From Pseudolysinimonas_A sp041984585 (GTDB lineage Bacteria > Actinomycetota > Actinomycetes > Actinomycetales > Microbacteriaceae), in assembly GCA_041984585.1 (NCBI GenBank), contig JBHIXX010000008.1, positions 19,133 to 83,132 on the forward strand: a stretch of DNA of 64,000 bases, written 5' to 3'. The notes beneath the pieces were generated by a model that was not told the origin of the DNA, ran no database searches, and saw only the letters and a list, made by a program, of their open reading frames with translations. Positions 35,729-43,200 of this stretch are shown in pieces. Numbering within the stretch: the stretch's first letter is position 1; every line of letters begins with the position of its first letter. The position numbers and the translations under genes are program-made.

Positions 35729-35751
35729 TTCCCCGGCCTCCCTCGTCGCGG
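35713..35751 (+). promoter_or_regulatory. Leucine attenuator hairpins in the leuCD leader
   Basis: CCGCGACGAGG (35713-35723) and CCTCGTCGCGG (35741-35751) pair perfectly over 11 bp. A competing hairpin pairs GAGGCC (35720-35725) with GGCCTC (35735-35740). The first arm overlaps the end of the leader peptide, so ribosome stalling at the Leu codons should change which hairpin forms. No U-tract follows, so control could be Rho-dependent or act on leuC translation. Confidence 0.65.
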
Positions 35752-35799
35752 AGTGAGTCGCGGGCCGACACAGACCGCACGAAGGACATCTGAAGCGAT

Positions 35800-37290
35800 A
35801 TGAGCACCGAGCACGACCCTCAGCCCCTGAGCGGGCGCACCCTCGCCGAGAAGGTCTGGGCCGACCACCTCGTCAAGAAGGGCGAGAACGGCGAGCCCGA
35901 CCTCATCTACATCGACCTGCACCTGCTGCACGAGGTGACGAGCCCGCAGGCCTTCGACGGCCTCCGAGTGGCCGGGCGCCCCGTGCGCCGTCCCGACCTG
36001 ACGATCGCGACCGAGGACCACAACACCCCCACGCTCGCGATCGACAAGCCGATCGCCGACCCGACGAGCCGCGCCCAGATCGAGGCGCTGCGCGCCAACT
36101 GCGCCGAGTTCGGCATCCGGCTGCACTCGCTCGGTGACGTCGAGCAGGGCATCGTGCACGTCGTCGGCCCGCAGCTCGGTCTCACCGTTCCGGGTGCGAC
36201 GGTCGTCTGCGGCGACTCGCACACCTCCACCCACGGCGCGTTCGGCGCGATGGCGTTCGGCATCGGCACGTCCGAGGTCGAGCACGTCATGGCGACCCAG
36301 ACGCTGCCGCTGAAGCCGTTCAAGACGATGGCGATCACCGTCGAGGGTGAGCTGCGCCCCGGGGTCACGGCGAAGGACATCATCCTCGCCGTCATCGCCA
36401 AGATCGGCACCAACGGCGGCCAGGGCTACGTGCTCGAGTACCGGGGCAGCGCCATCCGCTCGCTGTCGATGGACGGCCGGATGACGATCTGCAACATGTC
36501 GATCGAGGCCGGCGCCCGGGCGGGCATGGTCGCGCCCGACCAGACGACCTACGACTACCTGAAGGGCCGCCCGCACGCACCGCAGGGCGCCGACTGGGAT
36601 GCCGCGGTCGAGTACTGGGACTCGCTCGCGACCGACGACGACGCGGTGTTCGACGCCGAGGTGTTCCTCGACGCGAACGAGCTGGAGCCCTTCGTCACCT
36701 GGGGCACCAACCCCGGTCAGGGCGTCTCGCTCTCCGACGCGGTGCCCGACCCGGCGACGATGACCGACCCCCAGCAGAAGGCGTCGGCCGAGCGCGCGCT
36801 CGAGTACATGGACATCCAGGCGGGCACCCCGCTGAAGGACATCCGGGTGGATGCCGTCTTCATGGGCTCGTGCACCAACAGCCGGCTCGACGACCTGCGC
36901 GAGTTCGCGTCGATCATCAAGGGCAAGAAGAAGGCCGACGGCGTGCGCGTCATGGTCGTGCCGGGCTCGGCCCGCGTGCGGCTCGAGGCCGAGGCCGAGG
37001 GGATCGACAAGATCATCGAGGAGTTCGGCGCCGAGTGGCGGTTCGCCGGCTGCTCGATGTGCCTCGGGATGAACCCCGACCAGCTCGCCCCCGGCGAGCG
37101 CTGCGCGAGCACCTCGAACCGCAACTTCGAGGGCCGCCAGGGCAAGGGCGGCCGCACCCACCTGGTGTCGCCGCTCGTCGCGGCGGCGACCGCGATCCGC
37201 GGCACGCTGTCGAGCGTGTGGGACCTGGAGCAGGATGCCGCCAACGGGGTCGACCACTCGGCCCAGGCGACCGAGAGCGCGGAGGTCTGA
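35800..37290 (+). CDS. leuC: 3-isopropylmalate dehydratase large subunit
   Basis: 496 aa. With LeuD it isomerises 2- to 3-isopropylmalate in leucine synthesis, using a [4Fe-4S] cluster. Cluster cysteines are seen in FMGSCTNSR and GCSMCLGMNPD, and substrate motifs in VCGDSHTSTHGAFG. The ATG follows AAGGAC. A leader of about 120 nt with a leucine-rich peptide precedes it, so regulation by leucine attenuation is likely. leuD follows after 2 nt. Confidence 0.97.
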   Translation: MSTEHDPQPLSGRTLAEKVWADHLVKKGENGEPDLIYIDLHLLHEVTSPQAFDGLRVAGRPVRRPDLTIATEDHNTPTLAIDKPIADPTSRAQIEALRANCAEFGIRLHSLGDVEQGIVHVVGPQLGLTVPGATVVCGDSHTSTHGAFGAMAFGIGTSEVEHVMATQTLPLKPFKTMAITVEGELRPGVTAKDIILAVIAKIGTNGGQGYVLEYRGSAIRSLSMDGRMTICNMSIEAGARAGMVAPDQTTYDYLKGRPHAPQGADWDAAVEYWDSLATDDDAVFDAEVFLDANELEPFVTWGTNPGQGVSLSDAVPDPATMTDPQQKASAERALEYMDIQAGTPLKDIRVDAVFMGSCTNSRLDDLREFASIIKGKKKADGVRVMVVPGSARVRLEAEAEGIDKIIEEFGAEWRFAGCSMCLGMNPDQLAPGERCASTSNRNFEGRQGKGGRTHLVSPLVAAATAIRGTLSSVWDLEQDAANGVDHSAQATESAEV

Positions 37291-37292
37291 CG

Positions 37293-37889
37293 ATGGACAA
37301 GGTCACCACCTTCGAAGGCACCGCCATCCCGCTGCCGCGCAGCGCGGTCGACACCGACCAGATCATCCCCGCGGTGTACCTCAAGCGCATCACCAAGACC
37401 GGCTACGACGACGCGCTGTTCGCGTCGTGGCGCGGGGACGACGACTTCGTGCTCAACCAGCCGTGGGCGCAGGGCGCCACCGTGCTGTTCGCCGGTCCCG
37501 ACTTCGGCACCGGGTCGAGCCGCGAGCACGCCGTCTGGGCGCTGCGCGACTACGGCTTCAAGGCCGTCTTCGCGCCGCGGTTCGGCGACATCTTCCGTGG
37601 CAACTCGGGCAAGCAGGGACTGCTCACCGGGGTGATCGCCGAGGACGAGATCGCGAAGTTCTGGGCCGCCATCCAGGCGAACCCGGGCGTCGACGCGCGC
37701 GTCGACCTCGAGGCCCGCACGGTGAGCGTCGGAGACCTCACAGCCGTCTTCGAGATCGACGACTACACTCGCTGGCGCCTGCTCGAAGGCCTCGACGACA
37801 TCGCCCTCACCCTGCGGGACGAGGAGCGGATCACCGAGTTCGAGGGCGGACGCGCGGCCTGGCGGCCCACGACGCTGCCGGTGCGATAA
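37293..37889 (+). CDS. leuD: 3-isopropylmalate dehydratase small subunit
   Basis: 198 aa, the usual size. It forms the swivel domain of the isomerase with LeuC. Signatures are DTDQIIPAVYLKRITKTG near the N-terminus and FGTGSSREHAVWAL near residue 72. It is in the leuC operon with GGAG inside the leuC end as ribosome site. Confidence 0.97.
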   Translation: MDKVTTFEGTAIPLPRSAVDTDQIIPAVYLKRITKTGYDDALFASWRGDDDFVLNQPWAQGATVLFAGPDFGTGSSREHAVWALRDYGFKAVFAPRFGDIFRGNSGKQGLLTGVIAEDEIAKFWAAIQANPGVDARVDLEARTVSVGDLTAVFEIDDYTRWRLLEGLDDIALTLRDEERITEFEGGRAAWRPTTLPVR

Positions 37890-37957
37890 CACCCGTCGAC
37901 ACCTCGACGGCGACAGATGCGACGGCCCCCACGCGGCGGCCAGACCCGGAGGACGAG

Positions 37958-39364
37958 ATGGCGCGAGCGGCGCTCGAAGACCGTGAGGGCGACCTCGACG
38001 GACTCGCCAGGGATGCCGCCAAGGCGGCCGAGCGGGTCGGTCTGAAGGCCGACACCATCGTCATCCGCGGCGGCAAGCCGCTGCACGGCACCGTGTCGGT
38101 GCGCGGGGCGAAGAACCTCGCCACCAAGGCGATGGTCGCGGCGCTGCTGGGGGAGACTCCGAGCAAGCTCTCCGACGTGCCCGACATCTCGGATGTCGCC
38201 ATCGTGCGCCGCATGCTCGGCGCCTACGGCGTGGAGGTGACGAGCCCCGAGCACGGCGTGCTCGAGCTCGACCCGACCAACGTGGAGCGCGCGCACTTCG
38301 CGCAGATCGACGCGCTCGCCGGGTCGAGTCGCATTCCGATCCTGTTCTGCGGACCGCTGCTGCACCGCCTCGGCGAGGCGCTCATCCCCGACCTCGGCGG
38401 ATGCCGCATCGGCGACCGGCCGATCGACTTCCACCTGGATGCGCTGCGCGCGTTCGGCGCCGTCGTCGACAAGTCGTACGAGGGCATCCGGATCACCGCC
38501 CCCGACGGGCTCACCGGCACGAACATCGAGCTGCCGTTCCCGAGCGTGGGCGCGACCGAGCAGGTGCTGCTCTCCGCGGTGCGCGCCAAGGGCGTCACCG
38601 AGCTGAAGAACGCGGCCATCGAGCCCGAGATCATGGACCTGATCGCGGTGCTGCAGAAGATGGGCGCCATCATCTGGACCGAGGCCGACCGCACCATCTT
38701 CATCGAGGGCGTCGACCACCTCACCGGCTACCAGCACCGCGCCATGTTCGACCGCAACGAGGCCGCGTCGTGGGCCGCCGCCGCGCTCGTCACGAAGGGC
38801 GACATCTTCGTGCAGGGCGCGCGCCAGCAGGAGCTGCTCACCTTCCTCAACGTCTACCGCAAGGTGGGCGGCGCGTTCGAGGTGCTGGAAGACGGCATCC
38901 GGTTCTGGCACCCCGGCGGCGCGCTCAAGCCGGTGCAGGTGGAGACCGATGTGCACCCCGGCTTCATGACCGACTGGCAGCAGCCGCTCATCGTCGCGCT
39001 CACCCAGGCCGAAGGCGAGTCGATCGTGCACGAGACCGTGTACGAGAACCGGTTCGGCTTCACCGATGCGCTCGTCGAGATGGGTGCCGACATCGTCGTG
39101 CACCACGAGGGCATCGCGGCCGTGACCCGGCGGGTTCCGCGCCGCAAGCTCGAGCAGGCCGCCGTCGTCACCGGCCCCACGCCGCTGCGCGGCGCCGACG
39201 TGCGCGTGCCCGACCTGCGCGGCGGGTTCTCGTACCTCATCGCGGCGCTCTCCGCCGAGGGCACCTCGCGGGTGAGCAACATCGGCATCATCAGCCGCGG
39301 CTACGAGGACTTCACCCGCAAGCTCGCCGACCTCGGCGCCGACTTCGACCTCGTCGAGTCCTGA
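37958..39364 (+). CDS. murA: UDP-N-acetylglucosamine 1-carboxyvinyltransferase
   Basis: 468 aa, cytoplasmic. It transfers enolpyruvate to UDP-GlcNAc, the first step of peptidoglycan synthesis. The active-site Cys is present in DLGGCRIGDRPIDFHL, so fosfomycin could act here. Other family motifs are VRGAKNLATKAMVAALL and LRGGFSYLIAAL. It is about 45 residues longer than usual at the N-terminus. CCGGAGG stands before the ATG at 37958. Confidence 0.95.
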   Translation: MARAALEDREGDLDGLARDAAKAAERVGLKADTIVIRGGKPLHGTVSVRGAKNLATKAMVAALLGETPSKLSDVPDISDVAIVRRMLGAYGVEVTSPEHGVLELDPTNVERAHFAQIDALAGSSRIPILFCGPLLHRLGEALIPDLGGCRIGDRPIDFHLDALRAFGAVVDKSYEGIRITAPDGLTGTNIELPFPSVGATEQVLLSAVRAKGVTELKNAAIEPEIMDLIAVLQKMGAIIWTEADRTIFIEGVDHLTGYQHRAMFDRNEAASWAAAALVTKGDIFVQGARQQELLTFLNVYRKVGGAFEVLEDGIRFWHPGGALKPVQVETDVHPGFMTDWQQPLIVALTQAEGESIVHETVYENRFGFTDALVEMGADIVVHHEGIAAVTRRVPRRKLEQAAVVTGPTPLRGADVRVPDLRGGFSYLIAALSAEGTSRVSNIGIISRGYEDFTRKLADLGADFDLVES

Positions 39365-39446
39365 GGATCGCGCTGATGGCACCAGCGGAGGGTGGCGGCG
39401 TGTACGGCGCCCGGAGCGGTCGCGCCGCAGGGGCGGCGGCGCGCTG

Positions 39447-40193
39447 ATGGCAGAGCGTGGCGAGAAGAACGCCGGCTGGCATTCGCTGAGCTTCATCGTC
39501 ATCCCGGTGCTGCGGTCGCTGGCCCGGTTCCGGATGGCGGGGCTCGACAACATCCCGAAGCGCGGCGCGTTCATCGCGGCGCCGAACCACATGACCGACC
39601 TCGACCCGATGGTGCTGGCCTACGTCCTGTGGCGCGGCGACCGGGTGCCCCGCTTCCTCGCGAAGGCGAGCCTGTTCACGGTGCCGGTGCTCGGCTGGGT
39701 GATGCGCCGCACCGGGCAGGTGCCCGTGCATCGCGGGGGCGCGAAGGGTGCCGATCCGCTCGCCGCCGCGTCGCAGATCGTGGCGAAGGGGCACGGGGTG
39801 ATCGTCTACCCGGAGGGCACCCTCACCCGCGATCCCGACCTGTGGCCGATGCGGGGCAAGAGCGGGGCGGTGCGCCTCGCGCTCGAGCACGACATCCCTT
39901 TGGTGCCGATCGCGCACTGGGGCGTGCAGCGCATCCTGCCGCGCTGGTCGAAGAAGCTGTCGCTGGTGCCCCGCAAGGACGTCGACGTGCTGGTCGGCGA
40001 GCCGGTCGACCTGTCGCCGTGGAAGGGCCGCGCGAAGGAGTCGGCGGCGCTCGCCGAGGCGACGGCCCACGTGATGGACGAGATCACCGCACTGCTCGAG
40101 AAGGTGCGCCACGAGAAGGCGCCCGCCGAGCGCTGGGACCCCGCCGCCCACGGGCAGTCCGAGTTCGGGCGCCCCGGCGACGACGGCAACTAG
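39447..40193 (+). CDS. 1-acyl-glycerol-3-phosphate acyltransferase-like protein
   Basis: 248 aa, PlsC family. Acyltransferase motifs are NHMTDLDPMV (the HxxxxD catalytic pair) near residue 50, VPVHRGG near 92 and VIVYPEGTLTRD near 120. It probably acylates lysophosphatidate or another glycerol lipid at the inner membrane. It lies 82 bp after murA and close to gpsA and cdsA functions in phospholipid synthesis. Confidence 0.9.
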   Translation: MAERGEKNAGWHSLSFIVIPVLRSLARFRMAGLDNIPKRGAFIAAPNHMTDLDPMVLAYVLWRGDRVPRFLAKASLFTVPVLGWVMRRTGQVPVHRGGAKGADPLAAASQIVAKGHGVIVYPEGTLTRDPDLWPMRGKSGAVRLALEHDIPLVPIAHWGVQRILPRWSKKLSLVPRKDVDVLVGEPVDLSPWKGRAKESAALAEATAHVMDEITALLEKVRHEKAPAERWDPAAHGQSEFGRPGDDGN

Positions 40194-40224
40194 CAGAGCC
40201 GCGCCGAGCAACGCCGCGCCCGGG

Positions 40225-41154
40225 TCAGGCGCTGTCGCCCCCGCGCACGTCGGCGCGCCGCGCCTCGCGGTCGGGCTCGCCGAGCGTCTGCCGCACCAGG
40301 ATCGCCGCCCCGGCGACCGCCGCGGGCATGGTGATCACGGCGCCGAGCGGGATCAGGTAGCAGACCTGCACGGCGACGCCGAAGCCGAACGCCCGCGCGC
40401 GTCGCCCGCGCAGCGCCTCGCGACCCTCGCGTCCGATCAGGCCGCGCGTGCCGAACGGGGCGAGCGTGAGCTCCCAGGTGAGCGCGCGGGCCGTGACGAC
40501 GAACCCGATCACCGCGGCGAGCACCGAGCCGACGACGGGGATCAGCCCGACGATCGCCACGACGATGCTGGCGACGAGCGAGATGACGATCAGCACGATC
40601 GTGTCGCCGATGGAGCGCCACACCCCCGGCGAACGGTCGGCGGGGACGTCGCCGCAGGCGGCGTCCGCGGCGCGCTGGATGCGGTCGTAGAACGGGGCGC
40701 CGACGAGCAGCGTCACGGCGGTGAACACCCGCGCGGCGAGGGCGAGCAGCGCGACGATGAGGGCCACCGCGGCGAAGATCCGCAGCAGGTCGCGCCAGAC
40801 CGGATCCCAGCCGTCGGCGAAGAAGGTGAGCACCGAGGTGACCGGGTCGAGGAACACGCCCAGCAGGGTCACCGCGGTGACGAGGATCGCGCCCACGATG
40901 AGCGCCGGGAGCAGCCCCAGCGCCATCAGCCCCGGGCGGCGCGTCCAGAACGCGAACCCGCGGCCGAGCAGCGCGACGCCGAGGAAGAACTCGGCGACCA
41001 CCCCGGCGGGGCCGGTGCGCGTGGTCGGGCCGGCGGACGGTGAATCGGCGGGCCCTGAGTCGGCGGGCCGGGAGTCGGCGGTTGGGCCGGCGGGCGCTGA
41101 TTCGGCGGGCCGGGAGTCGGGCGCCATCCGCGCGTCCGGATCGGCGGGGCTCAT
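40225..41154 (-). CDS. EI24-domain membrane protein (CysZ-like)
   Basis: 309 aa. A disordered N-terminus of about 50 residues made of Ser/Ala/Pro/Asp repeats precedes the EI24/CysZ-like domain with four to five hydrophobic segments (GLLPALIVGAILVTAVTLLG, LIVISLVASIVVAIVGLIPV, ALTWELTLAPFG). CysZ imports sulfate; the role of actinobacterial members is not established. TAGCCT ends 6 nt before the ATG (leaderless). It is divergent from gpsA. Confidence 0.87.
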   Translation of the reverse strand: MSPADPDARMAPDSRPAESAPAGPTADSRPADSGPADSPSAGPTTRTGPAGVVAEFFLGVALLGRGFAFWTRRPGLMALGLLPALIVGAILVTAVTLLGVFLDPVTSVLTFFADGWDPVWRDLLRIFAAVALIVALLALAARVFTAVTLLVGAPFYDRIQRAADAACGDVPADRSPGVWRSIGDTIVLIVISLVASIVVAIVGLIPVVGSVLAAVIGFVVTARALTWELTLAPFGTRGLIGREGREALRGRRARAFGFGVAVQVCYLIPLGAVITMPAAVAGAAILVRQTLGEPDREARRADVRGGDSA

Positions 41155-41233
41155 GCGGCCAGGCTAGCGCCGCGCCGGGCGCTCCGACCTCGCCGCTCAC
41201 GGCATCCGCCGCCGGGCACGCCAGAATGGGACG

Positions 41234-42268
41234 ATGCCCGTCACCGAGCCCCTCACCCTGCCGCCGGGCCGCAAAGTCGCGGTCATCGGCGCCGGATCGT
41301 GGGGGACCACGTTCGCGAAGGTGCTCGCCGACGGCGGATCCAGCGTCGCCGTGTGGGCACGCCGACCCGAGCTGGCGCGCGAGATCACCCAGTCGCGCCG
41401 CAACTCCGACTACCTGCCCGGCATCAACCTGCCGCGCAACCTGGCGGCGAGCGCCCGCCTCGACGAGGTGCTCGACGGCGCCGAGCAGGTGTACCTCTCG
41501 GTGCCGAGCCAGTCGCTGCGCGAGAACCTGCGCATCCTGCGCGAGCTGATCCCCGCCGAGGCGCCCGTCGTGTCGCTGATGAAGGGCGTCGAGCGCGGCA
41601 CCCTGGCGCGGATGAGCGAGGTCATCCTCGAAGAGCTCGACATCCCGGCCGAGCGGGTCGCCGTCGTCTCGGGGCCGAACCTGGCGCTCGAGATCGCGAA
41701 GGAGCAGCCCACCGCCGCGGTGGTCGCCTCCGCGAGCCTCGACACGGCATCCGACGTCGCCGTCACCGCGACCAACCGCTACTTCCGCTGCTTCGTGAAC
41801 ACGGATGTGGTGGGCACCGAGTTCGGTGGGGTGCTGAAGAACCTGATCGCCGTCGCGATCGGCATCGTCGACGGCGTCGGCTATGGCGAGAACACGAAGG
41901 CGTCGATCATCACCCGCGGCCTTGTCGAGATGACCGACTTCGCGGTGGCGCACGGCGCGAAGGCCGAGACGCTCGCCGGCCTCGCCGGGCTGGGCGACCT
42001 GATCGCCACCTGCGAGTCGCCGCTGTCGCGCAACAACACCGCCGGACGTCTGCTCGGGCAGGGCTACGACTACCACGAGGTGATCGCGCAGATGAACCAG
42101 ACGGCGGAGGGGCTCGCGTCGGTCGCGCCGGTGCTCGAGCTCGCCGCCGACAAGGGCGTCGAGATGCCGATCGTCGGGCAGGTTGCGGAGGTGCTGGCCG
42201 GGACCCTCGAGCCGCGCGACCTGGCGCCGCACCTGACCCACCCGTCGGGCGAGCCGGTCGGCGAGTAA
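41234..42268 (+). CDS. gpsA: Glycerol-3-phosphate dehydrogenase [NAD(P)+]
   Basis: 344 aa, cytoplasmic. It makes glycerol-3-phosphate from dihydroxyacetone phosphate for phospholipids. The Rossmann motif is VIGAGSWGTTFAKVLAD, with VSLMKGVERGTL, VVSGPNLALEIAK and the C-terminal GVLKNLIAVAIGIVDG (catalytic Lys). CAGAAT ends 6 nt before the ATG, so the mRNA is probably leaderless. Confidence 0.96.
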   Translation: MPVTEPLTLPPGRKVAVIGAGSWGTTFAKVLADGGSSVAVWARRPELAREITQSRRNSDYLPGINLPRNLAASARLDEVLDGAEQVYLSVPSQSLRENLRILRELIPAEAPVVSLMKGVERGTLARMSEVILEELDIPAERVAVVSGPNLALEIAKEQPTAAVVASASLDTASDVAVTATNRYFRCFVNTDVVGTEFGGVLKNLIAVAIGIVDGVGYGENTKASIITRGLVEMTDFAVAHGAKAETLAGLAGLGDLIATCESPLSRNNTAGRLLGQGYDYHEVIAQMNQTAEGLASVAPVLELAADKGVEMPIVGQVAEVLAGTLEPRDLAPHLTHPSGEPVGE

Positions 42269-42289
42269 GTCGGGGCAGGCTCGTCACCT

Positions 42290-42352
42290 GACCGCACCAC
42301 GTCGCCACCCGGCCGCACCGCGGTGCCACCCGGTCGCACGGCGTCGACACGG
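42290..42352 (+). repeat. Three imperfect 21-bp tandem copies before a hydrolase gene
   Basis: Three units of about 21 bp (ending gccaccc, gccaccc and gacacgg) follow one another between gpsA and the hydrolase promoter. Their role is unknown; a protein-binding array or simple expansion is possible. Confidence 0.55.
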
Positions 42353-42394
42353 TGGCGACCCGGCGCGCGGCGGGCGCTCGGTAGGCTGGGCGTC

Positions 42395-43147
42395 GTGATC
42401 ACGGCCCTGGCCGGCGGGCGCGTCCTCGCCGAGAAGACGGGGTCCACCCCTCCCGCGGTCGTCGCGCTGCACGGGTGGATGCGGTCGGGCGCCGACTTCA
42501 CGACCATCCTCACCGGACTCGACGCCGTCGCCGTGCACTTCCCCGGGTTCGGCCGGGTCGACCCGCCGCCGACCGCCTGGGGCACCCCCGAGTACGCGGA
42601 CGACATCGTCGCCGTGCTCGAGGAGACCGGCCCCGCCGTGCTCGTCGGCCACTCGTTCGGCGGCCGCGTTGCCGTGCGGGTCGCCGCCCGCCGCCCCGAC
42701 CTGGTGCGCGGGCTCGTGCTCAGCGGAGTGCCGCTGCTGCGCCTGCGCCCCGCCCCGGCCCCGCCGCTCGGCTACCGGATCGTGCGCGGACTCGCGCGGC
42801 GCGGACTCATCCCGCAGTCGGTGCTCGAGAAGCAGCGTGAGAAGCGCGGCTCGGCCGACTACCGCGCCGTCAGCGGCGTGATGCGCGACGTGTTCGTCAC
42901 CGTTGTCAACGAGGACTACCGCGACGACCTCGCGGCGATCACCGCGCCCGCCCGGTTCGTCTGGGGGGCGCTCGACGACCAGGCACCCGCGGATGCCGGC
43001 CGGGCCGCATCCGGACTGGTCGCCGGGGCGCGCTGGCGCGAGGTTCCGGATGCCGGCCACCTGCTCGAGGGCCCGCTGGCGTCGGCCGTGGCCGAGGAGC
43101 TGCGCGCCCTGCTCGCCGACCTCGCCGAGACGGAGCCGCGCGCATGA
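42395..43147 (+). CDS. Alpha/beta hydrolase
   Basis: 250 aa, alpha/beta hydrolase fold. Motifs: LHGWMRSG (oxyanion side) near residue 28, nucleophile elbow GHSFGGR near 88, Asp in WGALDDQAP near 190, His in VPDAGHLLEGP near 219. The substrate is unknown. TAGGCT ends 7 nt before the GTG (leaderless). The stop codon sits inside a 17-bp repeat that also carries the start of the next gene. Confidence 0.88.
   Translation: MITALAGGRVLAEKTGSTPPAVVALHGWMRSGADFTTILTGLDAVAVHFPGFGRVDPPPTAWGTPEYADDIVAVLEETGPAVLVGHSFGGRVAVRVAARRPDLVRGLVLSGVPLLRLRPAPAPPLGYRIVRGLARRGLIPQSVLEKQREKRGSADYRAVSGVMRDVFVTVVNEDYRDDLAAITAPARFVWGALDDQAPADAGRAASGLVAGARWREVPDAGHLLEGPLASAVAEELRALLADLAETEPRA
43131..43147 (+). repeat. 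17-bp direct repeat copy 1 (stop/start box)
   Basis: cggagccgcgcgcatga contains a Shine-Dalgarno-like GGAG, an ATG and the overlapping TGA stop of the hydrolase gene. The identical sequence returns 53 bp later at the Mur-ligase start. Confidence 0.9.
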
Positions 43148-43200
43148 CCCGCGCCCCGCAGACACCCGCCGCCGACGCACGCCCGGAGCCGCGCGCATGA
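43144..43200 (+). CDS. Possible 18-codon coupling ORF
   Basis: ATG at 43144 opens a short frame encoding MTRAPQTPAADARPEPRA that ends with TGA at 43198-43200, overlapping the ATG of the Mur ligase. Both ends are ATGA junctions. It exists because the 17-bp stop/start box is duplicated. It may relay ribosomes rather than make a functional peptide. Confidence 0.35.
   Translation: MTRAPQTPAADARPEPRA
43184..43200 (+). repeat. 17-bp direct repeat copy 2 (start of Mur-ligase gene)
   Basis: An exact copy of 43131-43147. Here the ATG at 43197 is the start of the Mur-ligase-like gene. Confidence 0.9.

Noticed and set aside
34305..35807. Long extension of the cupin frame across mnmA
   Set aside because: Antisense shadow of mnmA; the cupin fold is complete from the ATG at 34304.
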